A stretch of DNA of 64,000 nucleotides from Erysipelothrix anatis. GTDB lineage: Bacteria; Bacillota_I; Bacilli_A; Erysipelotrichales; Erysipelotrichaceae. Location: contig NZ_WTSX01000002.1 in NCBI RefSeq assembly GCF_009828745.1, forward strand, positions 152,510-216,509. Reading direction: 5' to 3'. Under the pieces are notes generated by a model. The model was not told the origin of the DNA. It ran no database searches and saw only the letters and a list, made by a program, of their open reading frames with translations. Made by a program: the position numbers and the translations under genes. Shown piece after piece: positions 1 to 6,866 of this stretch. Numbering within the stretch: position 1 is the stretch's first letter; each line of letters starts with the position of its first letter.

Positions 1-1
1 T

Positions 2-85
2 TTTGAAACGCTAATGGGTGATGAAGTTGCACCTCGTCGCCAGTTTATTCAAGAAAATGCAGAATATGCAGATTTAGATATCTAG
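2..85 (+). CDS. gyrB: DNA gyrase subunit B, C-terminal fragment
   Basis: Only the last 27 codons are in the window; the gene starts upstream. The tail reads [18 protein letters not shown], the usual end of the bacterial GyrB Toprim/C-terminal domain, where the family has MG-x-x-V-x-x-R-R-x-F-I. GyrB is the ATPase subunit of the A2B2 enzyme that introduces negative supercoils. It ends 10 bases before gyrA and so almost certainly shares its transcript. Identity is secure from this motif together with gyrA immediately downstream. Confidence 0.9.
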   Translation, partial: FETLMGDEVAPRRQFIQENAEYADLDI

Positions 86-95
86 GGAGGGAAAA

Positions 96-2606
96 ATGGA
101 AGAGAATAAAGAATTTGATCGCGTAAAATCGCGTAGTATTTCTGATGAAATGAAGAAATCTTTCGTTTCATATGCAATGTCCGTTATTGTCTCACGTGCC
201 CTTCCAGATGTACGTGATGGATTGAAACCTGTTCACCGTCGTATTCTATACGCGATGAGTGATTTGGGTATGACGAGTGATAAACCGTATAAGAAATCAG
301 CACGTATCGTTGGGGACGTAATTGGTAAGTATCACCCTCACGGTGATATTGCTGTTTATGAATCAATGGTTCGTATGTCACAAGACTTTTCTTATCGTTA
401 CATGCTAGTTGATGGCCATGGTAACTTTGGGTCCATTGATGGCGATGGCGCTGCTGCGATGCGTTATACAGAAGCTCGTATGTCCAAAATTTCGATGGAA
501 ATGATGCGCGATATTAATAAAGAAACTGTTGATTTTCAACCTAACTATGACGGAGAAGAGACAGAACCTTCGGTTCTACCTTCACGTTTTCCGAATGTTT
601 TAGTTAATGGTGGAACGGGGATTGCTGTCGGGATGGCGACGAATATCCCTCCTCATAACTTAGGAGAAGTCGTTGATGCTACAATTGCATTAATTGATAA
701 TCCAGAAATCACAATTAAAGAATTGATGGATGAGTATATTTTTGGTCCAGATTTCCCAACAGGAGCTTATTTACTTGGACGCTCAGGTATTAAGTCAGCA
801 TTTGAAACTGGTCGCGGATCTGTAGTTATGCGTGCTAAAGTTGATATCACTGAGTTACCTAATGGGAAGCCGGTTCTTACAATTTCTGAAATACCTTATC
901 AAGTAAATAAAGCGAATCTTGTTGAGAAAATCGCTAGTCTTGTTCGGGATAAAGAAATTGAAGGGATTACTGACTTAAGAGATGAGTCAAACCGAGTCGG
1001 TATCAAAATAGTTATTGAATTACGTCGCGAAATACAACCAGAAGTTGTATTAAACCAACTATATCGTTTAACAGCAATGCAATCGACATTTGGTGTAAAT
1101 ATGTTAGCGTTGGTTGATAATAGACCAAAATTGCTTAACCTTCTTGAAATACTAGGATATTATCGAGATCACCAAATTGAGATTATCACACGAAGAACAC
1201 GATTCGAACTGCGAAAAGCTGAAGAACGTGCTCATATTCTCGAAGGAATGATCATTGCGCTCGATAATATCGATGAAGTAATGACAATTATTAGAAATTC
1301 AAATGATGATGCTGAGGCAAGTAGTCGTCTCAATGAGAGATTTGGTCTTACAGCAATCCAATCTAAAGCTATCTTAGATATGCAGTTCAGACGTTTGACT
1401 GGATTGCAACGTGAAAAACTCGATGCAGAATACGCAGAGTTAACACTGACAATAGAAGATTTAAAAGATATTCTTGCAAATCACAGTCGTGTTTTAGATA
1501 TCATTAAGACAGATTTAGAAGAAATTAAGACTAAATTTGGTGATCCAAGACGCTCTGAGGTTATAGAAGCAGATATCGATATGCTTGATGAAGATTTGAT
1601 ACCTGAAGAAGATATCGTAATTTCGATGACCATGAATGGTTATATTAAGCGTACAACTATAGACTCCTTTAATGTTCAAAATAGAGGTGGTAAGGGTGTT
1701 AAAGGTATGGCGACATACGATGAAGATGAAATTGATCAATTCCTAGCTCTTTCAACTCATGATTACTTACTAGTCTTTACTAATAAAGGTAAAGTGTATA
1801 GAATGCGCGGATTTAATGTTCCAGCAGCAAGTAGAACTGCTAAAGGAATTCCAGTCGTCAACTTACTCTCTCTGGATGAAGGTGAAGAAGTACGTACACT
1901 GGTGAAAGTACCTAGAGATGATGAAGACTCTAAATATGCATTCTTCGTAACTCGACAAGGTATCGTCAAACGTGTTGCAGTGAGTGAGTTTGAGTCAATT
2001 CGACAAAATGGTAAAATTGCAATTACGCTACGCGAAGACGATGAACTCGTGGCTGTCAAAATGACTGATGGTTCAAATGAAATTATCATTGGTGGAGACA
2101 ACGGTAAAGCAGTTCGCTTTGACGAAAATGAAGTTAGACCAATGGGACGTACCGCATCTGGTGTTCGAGGATTCGATGTTGATGGTGGAATCGTTGTAGG
2201 GGTTGCAACTGACCGTGAAGGTAAGTATATTTTAGCCATTACTGAAAAAGGTTATGGTAAACGTACTGAATTAGATGAGTATCGATTAACAAAACGTGGT
2301 GCTAAAGGTGTTAAAACAGTTAATATTACTGAGAAGAACGGTAATCTCGTATCACTTCGAGCTGTGGCAGGTGATGAAGAGCTTCTTGTTATTTCAAGTG
2401 ATGGAACTGTAATCCGAACAGAAGTTGCAAATATAGGAATATATGGTCGCTCAACGATTGGTGTTCGAATTATCAATGTTGGAGAAAATGACGCTGTTGC
2501 TTCAGTCGCTGTGTTGAAAGTTAGTGAAGAAATTTCTGACTCTGATATCGATGATAAGTCACACGATGATACAGTAGTTGAAACAGAAACTGTAGATTCA
2601 GAATAA
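96..2606 (+). CDS. gyrA: DNA gyrase subunit A
   Basis: Full-length GyrA (836 aa), the DNA breakage-reunion subunit of gyrase and target of quinolones. The catalytic tyrosine is Tyr124 in [10 protein letters not shown]. The N-terminal topoisomerase domain runs to about residue 500 and is followed by the beta-pinwheel DNA-wrapping domain, with a GyrA-box-like NRGGKGVKG near residue 530. The tail is acidic. The start is preceded by GGGAGG. The quinolone-resistance region reads HGDIAVYE, with Ile85 where susceptible species usually have Ser or Thr (E. coli Ser83). This is the classic resistance position. It is co-transcribed with gyrB, 10 bases upstream, and followed by a strong terminator. Confidence 0.98.
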   Translation: MEENKEFDRVKSRSISDEMKKSFVSYAMSVIVSRALPDVRDGLKPVHRRILYAMSDLGMTSDKPYKKSARIVGDVIGKYHPHGDIAVYESMVRMSQDFSYRYMLVDGHGNFGSIDGDGAAAMRYTEARMSKISMEMMRDINKETVDFQPNYDGEETEPSVLPSRFPNVLVNGGTGIAVGMATNIPPHNLGEVVDATIALIDNPEITIKELMDEYIFGPDFPTGAYLLGRSGIKSAFETGRGSVVMRAKVDITELPNGKPVLTISEIPYQVNKANLVEKIASLVRDKEIEGITDLRDESNRVGIKIVIELRREIQPEVVLNQLYRLTAMQSTFGVNMLALVDNRPKLLNLLEILGYYRDHQIEIITRRTRFELRKAEERAHILEGMIIALDNIDEVMTIIRNSNDDAEASSRLNERFGLTAIQSKAILDMQFRRLTGLQREKLDAEYAELTLTIEDLKDILANHSRVLDIIKTDLEEIKTKFGDPRRSEVIEADIDMLDEDLIPEEDIVISMTMNGYIKRTTIDSFNVQNRGGKGVKGMATYDEDEIDQFLALSTHDYLLVFTNKGKVYRMRGFNVPAASRTAKGIPVVNLLSLDEGEEVRTLVKVPRDDEDSKYAFFVTRQGIVKRVAVSEFESIRQNGKIAITLREDDELVAVKMTDGSNEIIIGGDNGKAVRFDENEVRPMGRTASGVRGFDVDGGIVVGVATDREGKYILAITEKGYGKRTELDEYRLTKRGAKGVKTVNITEKNGNLVSLRAVAGDEELLVISSDGTVIRTEVANIGIYGRSTIGVRIINVGENDAVASVAVLKVSEEISDSDIDDKSHDDTVVETETVDSE

Positions 2607-2614
2607 TATAGTAC

Positions 2615-2647
2615 AAAAGCATACGATTTATCGTATGCTTTTTCTTT
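2615..2647 (+). terminator. Rho-independent terminator of gyrBA
   Basis: A perfect 9-bp stem, AGCATACGA with TCGTATGCT, around a TTTA loop and followed by a T-run. It lies 12 bases after the gyrA stop codon. Confidence 0.92.
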
Positions 2648-2670
2648 ATTCATAATCAAAACTCACTAAT

Positions 2671-2699
2671 TTGACAATAAATACAGTAATGGCTATAAT
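2671..2699 (+). promoter_or_regulatory. Consensus sigma-A promoter of the serS T-box leader
   Basis: TTGACA (2671-2676), a 17-base spacer and TATAAT (2694-2699): an exact match to the vegetative consensus. Transcription should begin near 2706, giving a leader of about 225 bases before serS. Confidence 0.88.
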
Positions 2700-2705
2700 T
2701 ATCTT

Positions 2706-2911
2706 AAACTCAGTGAGAGGGAATAATATAGTCGTAAGTTATTTAAAGAGAGATACTGTTGGTGAGAGGTATTATTAATTGATTATAGATCTACCCTTGA
2801 GAGATTAAATTCGGAAGACAGCCGTTATCTGTTAAAGGAATGTTTCACGTGAAACATTCGAAAAAGGGTGGCACCACGGTAAATCCGTCCCTTAATGAGG
2901 GTGTTTTTTTT
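2706..2911 (+). ncRNA. T-box riboswitch upstream of serS (serine)
   Basis: A tRNA-sensing leader that lets transcription continue into serS when tRNA-Ser is uncharged. The T-box AAGGGTGGCACCACGG is at 2864-2879. In the antiterminator, AAGGG (2864-2868) pairs with CCCTT (2889-2893) and ACGG (2876-2879) with CCGT (2885-2888), leaving the TGGCACC bulge. The bulge TGGC pairs with a tRNA ending GCCA, which fits the G discriminator of tRNA-Ser. The competing terminator uses CCCT/AGGG (2889-2901) and the T-run at 2904-2911. A candidate specifier is TCT (2790-2792), a Ser codon followed by A, beside the basal helix AGGG/CCCT. The hairpin between stem I and the antiterminator is the palindrome at 2839-2859. 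The class is certain; the specifier is inferred. Confidence 0.9.
2841..2856. promoter_or_regulatory. parS centromere-like site (ParB/Spo0J binding), perfect match
   Basis: TGTTTCACGTGAAACA matches the Bacillus-type parS consensus TGTTNCACGTGAAACA at every position. parS sites cluster around the replication origin, where ParB loads, spreads and recruits SMC condensin. It lies inside the serS T-box leader. As RNA its arms, extended by flanking bases (GAATGTTTC/GAAACATTC), form the 9-bp hairpin just before the antiterminator. No ParB gene is in the window. Confidence 0.88.
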
Positions 2912-2929
2912 ATTTTAGGAGAGATAGTT

Positions 2930-4219
2930 ATGTTAGATATTAATCTATTTAGAACTGATGCGGATATTATTCGCGAGAATATCAAGAAAAAATTCCAAGA
3001 TCACAAACTACCAATGGTCGATGAAATCATTGCATTGGACATTGAATATCGTGGTTTAAAGACACGTGCAGATGAATTACGTGGACAAAGAAACTCATTA
3101 AGTAAGGAAATTGGTAAACTAATGGGTCAAAAGAAAATCGATGAAGCAAACGCCATTAAAGAGCAGGTTCAAGCATTTGCTAAAGAACTTGAAGAAATTG
3201 AGCAGAATGAAGAACCAGTATTTGAGAAATTACAACAACTCTTAATGCAAATACCGAACTTAATTGCTGATGATGTTCCTTTAGGAAGAGATGACACCGA
3301 AAATGTCGAGCGTTCACGTCATGGTGAAATGGTAGAAAAACCGTTTGAAGTCCCTTATCACGTAGATATTATGGAGTCATTCGATGGAATCGACTTAGAT
3401 GCAGCGCGAAAAGTTAGTGGACAAGGCTTCTACTACTTACAAAAGGATGTTGCGCGTCTTCATTCAGCTGTCACTGCATACGCAAGAGACTTCATGATTG
3501 ATCGTGGCTATGACTATGTCATTCCACCATATATGATCCGTAGTCATGTTGTAACTGGTGTAATGAGCTTCGAAGAAATGGAAAATATGATGTATAAGGT
3601 TGAAGGTGAGGATCTGTACTTAATTGGTACCAGTGAACACTCAATGATTGGTAAGTTTATTGATACAATCAACCCTGAATCAAAGATGCCACAACGCCTC
3701 ACTAGCTACTCACCTTGCTTCCGTAAAGAAGTAGGTGCACATGGAATAGAAGAGCGCGGAGTATATAGAATACACCAGTTTGAGAAGCAAGAAATGGTTA
3801 TTGTATGTAAACCGGAAGAAAGTGCTGCATTATTTGAAGAAATGTACAAAAATTCAGTTGATTACTTCCGAAGTCTAGATATTCCAGTCAGAGTTTTAGA
3901 GTGTTGCTCAGGAGATTTAGCTGATCTGAAACACAAATCTGTTGATGTTGAAGCATGGAGTCCTCGTCAAAAGAAATTCTTTGAAGTAGGAAGTTGCTCA
4001 AACCTTACTGATGCTCAAGCAAGAAGACTAAAAATAAGAATTGATACAAAAGATGGACGCGTATTTGCACATACCTTAAACAATACTGTTGTTGCACCTC
4101 CGCGTATGCTTATCGCATTTTTAGAGAATAACCTTCAAGAAGACGGTTCGGTACTAATTCCTGAAGCGTTAAGACCTTATATGGGATTTAAAGAGAAAAT
4201 GGTTCCTGTATCTAAATAA
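2930..4219 (+). CDS. serS: Seryl-tRNA synthetase
   Basis: Class II synthetase (429 aa) that charges tRNA-Ser and tRNA-Sec with serine. The N-terminal two-helix coiled coil that grips the tRNA long arm is at about residues 1-110. The catalytic core follows, with motif 2 in SYSPCFRKEVG, the downstream RIHQFEKQEM segment, and motif 3 near the C-terminus in NNTVVAPPRMLIAFLENN. Length is typical. The start is ATG 2930 (MLDINLF) after TTTTAGGAGAGA. A longer reading from 2840 would translate the T-box and parS and is rejected. Expression should be controlled by the upstream serine T-box. Confidence 0.97.
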   Translation: MLDINLFRTDADIIRENIKKKFQDHKLPMVDEIIALDIEYRGLKTRADELRGQRNSLSKEIGKLMGQKKIDEANAIKEQVQAFAKELEEIEQNEEPVFEKLQQLLMQIPNLIADDVPLGRDDTENVERSRHGEMVEKPFEVPYHVDIMESFDGIDLDAARKVSGQGFYYLQKDVARLHSAVTAYARDFMIDRGYDYVIPPYMIRSHVVTGVMSFEEMENMMYKVEGEDLYLIGTSEHSMIGKFIDTINPESKMPQRLTSYSPCFRKEVGAHGIEERGVYRIHQFEKQEMVIVCKPEESAALFEEMYKNSVDYFRSLDIPVRVLECCSGDLADLKHKSVDVEAWSPRQKKFFEVGSCSNLTDAQARRLKIRIDTKDGRVFAHTLNNTVVAPPRMLIAFLENNLQEDGSVLIPEALRPYMGFKEKMVPVSK

Positions 4220-4228
4220 ATCACAAAG

Positions 4229-4262
4229 AAAAGGAGTTAATCGTAAGATTATCTCCTTTTTT
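4229..4262 (+). terminator. Rho-independent terminator of serS
   Basis: AAAGGAG and TAATC arms pair with GATTA and CTCCTTT around a GTAA loop with one T-T mismatch, followed by six Ts. It sits 10 bases past the serS stop. The A-rich left flank means it could also stop minus-strand transcription of the HAD gene. Confidence 0.88.
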
Positions 4263-4273
4263 AGGTTCATTAT

Positions 4274-5065
4274 TTATTGTTTTGCTAAGTATTCTTTAAT
4301 AATTCGAGTAACAGGGGCAGAATTATTGTCTTCAATTACAAAATCAGCAATTTGTTTGACATCATCATGTGCATTTTTAACAGCATAACCAATACCCGCT
4401 AGCTCAAGCATTCCAATGTCGTTATGATAATCACCAAATGCGACTACGTCATCTCGATCTATATTCATTTCTTCGAGTAGATGTTTAAGACCTTCGCCTT
4501 TATCGACATTGCTATGCATGACATCAATCCAGATTTTACCGGCAGTAACAGCATTATAACTGCTTGATAGGGCAGGTTCTATAAAGTTTTTGTAATTATC
4601 AACTGTATTATCAAGACTTAGCATAGTGACTTTGATTATATCATCATCCACCTTTGATATATCGTCAACTATATTATAGTCGAGATAATATTCATACAGC
4701 TTTTGTTTATGGTCATCATTGTAGACTTCAACATAAGCACTCGTTAGAGACGATGCAATGATTGAAGTTTCTTTTGCTTTACGAATGGGTACTAGGACTT
4801 CTTCAATATCTTCCTGAGAAAATACAGACTTATAGATAATTTTACCGTTATACTCGACAATTGCGCCATTGTCTGAGATAAAATTGATCTCATGTTTAAA
4901 ATCTTTAACTTTGTTTTTAATACTAAAGAGTGTTCTTCCGGAAGCTAGAACAAGTCCGGAATCACTACTGTTTAGTAGGTCTAGTGTTTCTTTGAAATCT
5001 TTTGGCAACTCTGAATTATCGTTCAGAAGGGTGTGATCCATGTCACTTACAAATAGTTTTGGCAT
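4274..5065 (-). CDS. HAD-superfamily phosphatase, Cof type
   Basis: A 263-aa Cof/IIB-type HAD hydrolase, a cytoplasmic Mg-dependent phosphatase family that usually acts on sugar phosphates or flavin/pyridoxal phosphates. Motif I is DMDHTLL (Asp8 and Asp10 as nucleophile and acid/base), motif II is in VLASGRT, the lysine of motif III precedes GLKHLLEE, and motif IV is GDYHNDIGML. The cap domain is roughly residues 80-190. A good ribosome site (GGAGGTAGC) precedes the ATG. It is the only minus-strand gene between serS and the SRP RNA. The substrate cannot be read from the sequence. Confidence 0.88.
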   Translation of the reverse strand: MPKLFVSDMDHTLLNDNSELPKDFKETLDLLNSSDSGLVLASGRTLFSIKNKVKDFKHEINFISDNGAIVEYNGKIIYKSVFSQEDIEEVLVPIRKAKETSIIASSLTSAYVEVYNDDHKQKLYEYYLDYNIVDDISKVDDDIIKVTMLSLDNTVDNYKNFIEPALSSSYNAVTAGKIWIDVMHSNVDKGEGLKHLLEEMNIDRDDVVAFGDYHNDIGMLELAGIGYAVKNAHDDVKQIADFVIEDNNSAPVTRIIKEYLAKQ

Positions 5066-5095
5066 ATGCTACCTCCAGTGAAATTATATCATAAA

Positions 5096-5111
5096 TGTTT
5101 CACGTGAAACG
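5096..5111. promoter_or_regulatory. Second parS-like site (one mismatch)
   Basis: TGTTTCACGTGAAACG differs from the parS consensus only in the last base. It lies between the HAD gene and the SRP RNA and ends directly against the -35 box (5112-5117) of the SRP RNA promoter. Two such sites 2.2 kb apart, both at intergenic positions close to gyrA, support a real ParB-loading zone. Confidence 0.82.
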
Positions 5112-5139
5112 TTGCATTTATTTGCATATTTGTTATAAT
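5112..5139 (+). promoter_or_regulatory. Promoter of the SRP RNA
   Basis: TTGCAT (5112-5117), a 16-base spacer and TATAAT (5134-5139). The predicted start, six or seven bases later, coincides with the 5' end of the folded RNA at about 5146. The -35 box abuts the parS-like site. Confidence 0.8.
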
Positions 5140-5145
5140 AACTAT

Positions 5146-5231
5146 GCTACTACAACATAATCTAATGAACCAGGTCAGGGTAGGAATACAGCAGCCTTAA
5201 TTTAGCTCTTATGTGTGTAGTGGCTTTTTTT
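5146..5231 (+). ncRNA. ffs: Signal recognition particle RNA (small bacterial type)
   Basis: The conserved SRP RNA apical domain is visible: CAGGTCAGG, the GGAA tetraloop region and AGCAGCC at about 5171-5196. The outer arms GCTACTACA...ATAA and TTAT...TGTAGTGGC pair to close an approximately 79-nt hairpin, followed by a T-run that acts as terminator. It is the 4.5S-like minimal form without an Alu domain. It partners with Ffh to deliver nascent membrane proteins. Its place between serS and dnaX, beside tadA, matches the Bacillus scr neighbourhood. Confidence 0.93.
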
Positions 5232-5255
5232 GTATCCAAAATGAGGTGATAAATC

Positions 5256-6143
5256 ATGAATCACGAAATGTATATGAGAGAAGCTATAAAACAAGCTAAA
5301 ATGGCATATGAGATGGATGAAGTACCTGTCGGTGCTATTGTAGTAAAAGACGGGAAAATTATAGGTAAAGGATTCAATCTAAGAGAGAGTACCAATAGAA
5401 CAAGCGCACATGCAGAAATTGAAGCCATGAATGCCGCGGGGAAATCACTTAATAGTTGGAACTTAAGTGGTTGTACTGTTTATGTAACTGTCGAACCTTG
5501 TCAAATGTGCGCAGGAGCAATGATTCAAGCTCATGTAGATACTGTAGTATTTGGTGCTAATGAACCAAATAGTGGTAGCTATGGATCAGTATTGAATATG
5601 TCTGAAATACAGGGATTTAATCATTACCCGAAGGTAATCCCAAACATACTCGAATCTGAAGGGAGATTACTTATGAAAGAATTTTTTAAAGAAAAACGAA
5701 ATAATGAAGTAAAAATCAAACGTGTTGATGATGAATCTTATAATCTATACTTAGATGTCAGGAAGAAAGTGTTTGTTGAAGAACAAAATGTTGATATAAG
5801 CCTTGAAATAGATGAATACGATTCACCTAATGATGAGAACGTAATGCATGTAATGGCGGTTGTTAATAATCAAGTTGTTGGAGCTGCTCGATACGTGAAA
5901 AAGGGAGATACCCTCAAGGTTGGAAGAGTTGCAGTGCTCAAAGAGTACCGGAAATTCAAAATAGGGACAAAGTTGCTCCAAGATGCAGAGAAACAAGCGA
6001 AAAATAATGGGTTTAAGCGACTAGAATTGGGTGCGCAGATTCAAGCAATACCATTCTATGAAAAAAATGGCTATAAAGAATATGGTGAAGTCTTTGATGA
6101 CGCAGGGATTGATCATATAATGATGGAAAAGGAAATCAAATAA
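5256..6143 (+). CDS. tadA: tRNA adenosine deaminase TadA fused to a GNAT acetyltransferase
   Basis: A 295-aa two-domain protein. Residues 1 to about 148 are TadA, which converts A34 of tRNA-Arg(ACG) to inosine. The zinc site is His52-Ala-Glu54 and Pro81-Cys82-x-x-Cys85, with GSYGSVLNM following. Residues from about 152 to 295 form a GNAT fold, with VGRVAVLKEYRKFKIGTKLL as the acetyl-CoA loop and FYEKNGYKEYGEVFDDAGI at the end, like the YjcF/ElaA group. Stand-alone TadA is about 150-170 aa, and no stop or frame break separates the halves. The ribosome site is AATGAGGTGA. It is followed by a terminator shared with the convergent sortase gene. The GNAT substrate is unknown. Confidence 0.92.
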   Translation: MNHEMYMREAIKQAKMAYEMDEVPVGAIVVKDGKIIGKGFNLRESTNRTSAHAEIEAMNAAGKSLNSWNLSGCTVYVTVEPCQMCAGAMIQAHVDTVVFGANEPNSGSYGSVLNMSEIQGFNHYPKVIPNILESEGRLLMKEFFKEKRNNEVKIKRVDDESYNLYLDVRKKVFVEEQNVDISLEIDEYDSPNDENVMHVMAVVNNQVVGAARYVKKGDTLKVGRVAVLKEYRKFKIGTKLLQDAEKQAKNNGFKRLELGAQIQAIPFYEKNGYKEYGEVFDDAGIDHIMMEKEIK

Positions 6144-6144
6144 A

Positions 6145-6175
6145 AAAACATCAATCTTAGTGATTGATGTTTTTT
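6145..6175. terminator. Bidirectional terminator between tadA and the sortase gene
   Basis: ACATCAATC and GATTGATGT pair around a TTAGT loop, with an A-run before and a T-run after. It can therefore end both convergent transcripts. Confidence 0.9.
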
Positions 6176-6186
6176 ATAGCATAAAC

Positions 6187-6792
6187 TTATGTGTTCGGTA
6201 CTTCACTGATTTGTGTTGCCTTGACGATAGTTCGCCATGGATCAACAGTCGTTTGTTCTGTACATGTAATTAAAGTAAGTGTTCTAGCATCTGGAGTATC
6301 ATTCAAGACCGACACATCCGTATGATGAACGGTAGAAATATCTTCAATACGATAAGTATAAGTATTCTTTTTATCGTTAAGTATTACTTCATCACCAATT
6401 TCAAGTTTATCAAAATCTCTAAAGACACAGCTTGCACAGTTTCCATTGTGGCCCGCAATAGCGAAGTTTCCGTTACCTGTAGGTTCAGGAGAACTTTCAT
6501 ATGCAACTACATAGCGAGAAAGATAGTCCCAATCATTAGTTTTAGCAATCAAATGATTAACACCTAGTTTTTCAATAACTATATAGCCCCATACATTGGC
6601 ATCAACAGTCTCAGCTGGAAGTTCTGAGTTTTCAGATAATAAAGGAGCATTCATAAAATTTTGTAGTTCCTGTTCCTGTGATTTACGTTCAAAGTATTTG
6701 ATACCGACATCGTAAACAATGATTGAGAGCCCCAGCACAGTCATTAGTATCCCAATGATACCAAGAACATTTACTTTTTTCTTCTTTTCCAT
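6187..6792 (-). CDS. Sortase (class A/D-like transpeptidase)
   Basis: A 201-aa membrane-anchored cysteine transpeptidase that cleaves LPXTG proteins and joins them to the cell wall. It has an N-terminal basic stretch and one transmembrane helix (about residues 8-30). The extracellular sortase barrel carries catalytic His115 (IAGHNG), Cys177 (LITC) and Arg187 (DPWR). The likely substrate in this window is the LPKTG protein at 60300-63794. It stands alone, not next to a substrate, as expected for a housekeeping enzyme. Length and motifs fit class A or D; I cannot separate these by eye. Confidence 0.9.
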   Translation of the reverse strand: MEKKKKVNVLGIIGILMTVLGLSIIVYDVGIKYFERKSQEQELQNFMNAPLLSENSELPAETVDANVWGYIVIEKLGVNHLIAKTNDWDYLSRYVVAYESSPEPTGNGNFAIAGHNGNCASCVFRDFDKLEIGDEVILNDKKNTYTYRIEDISTVHHTDVSVLNDTPDARTLTLITCTEQTTVDPWRTIVKATQISEVPNT

Positions 6793-6840
6793 ACCTTAAT
6801 TATATGGAATCAAATAAGTAATTACAACCAATAGACCGTA

Positions 6841-6849
6841 TGATATAAT
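6841..6849 (+). promoter_or_regulatory. Extended -10 promoter of dnaX
   Basis: TGATATAAT is an extended -10 element (TGn-TATAAT) 17 bases before the dnaX ATG. No clear -35 box is present. The leader would be about ten bases and carry only a short AGGTGAT ribosome site. Confidence 0.6.
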
Positions 6850-6866
6850 GAATAATAGGTGATAAC

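Noticed and set aside
1763..2239. Long antisense open frame of 158 codons inside gyrA
   Set aside because: It is a shadow of gyrA codon usage, without a ribosome site and with low-complexity Ser/Thr-rich composition.
2840..2929. N-terminal extension of serS starting at the ATG in the parS palindrome
   Set aside because: It would translate the parS hairpin, T-box antiterminator and terminator. The conserved SerRS start MLDINLF at 2930 has its own ribosome site.
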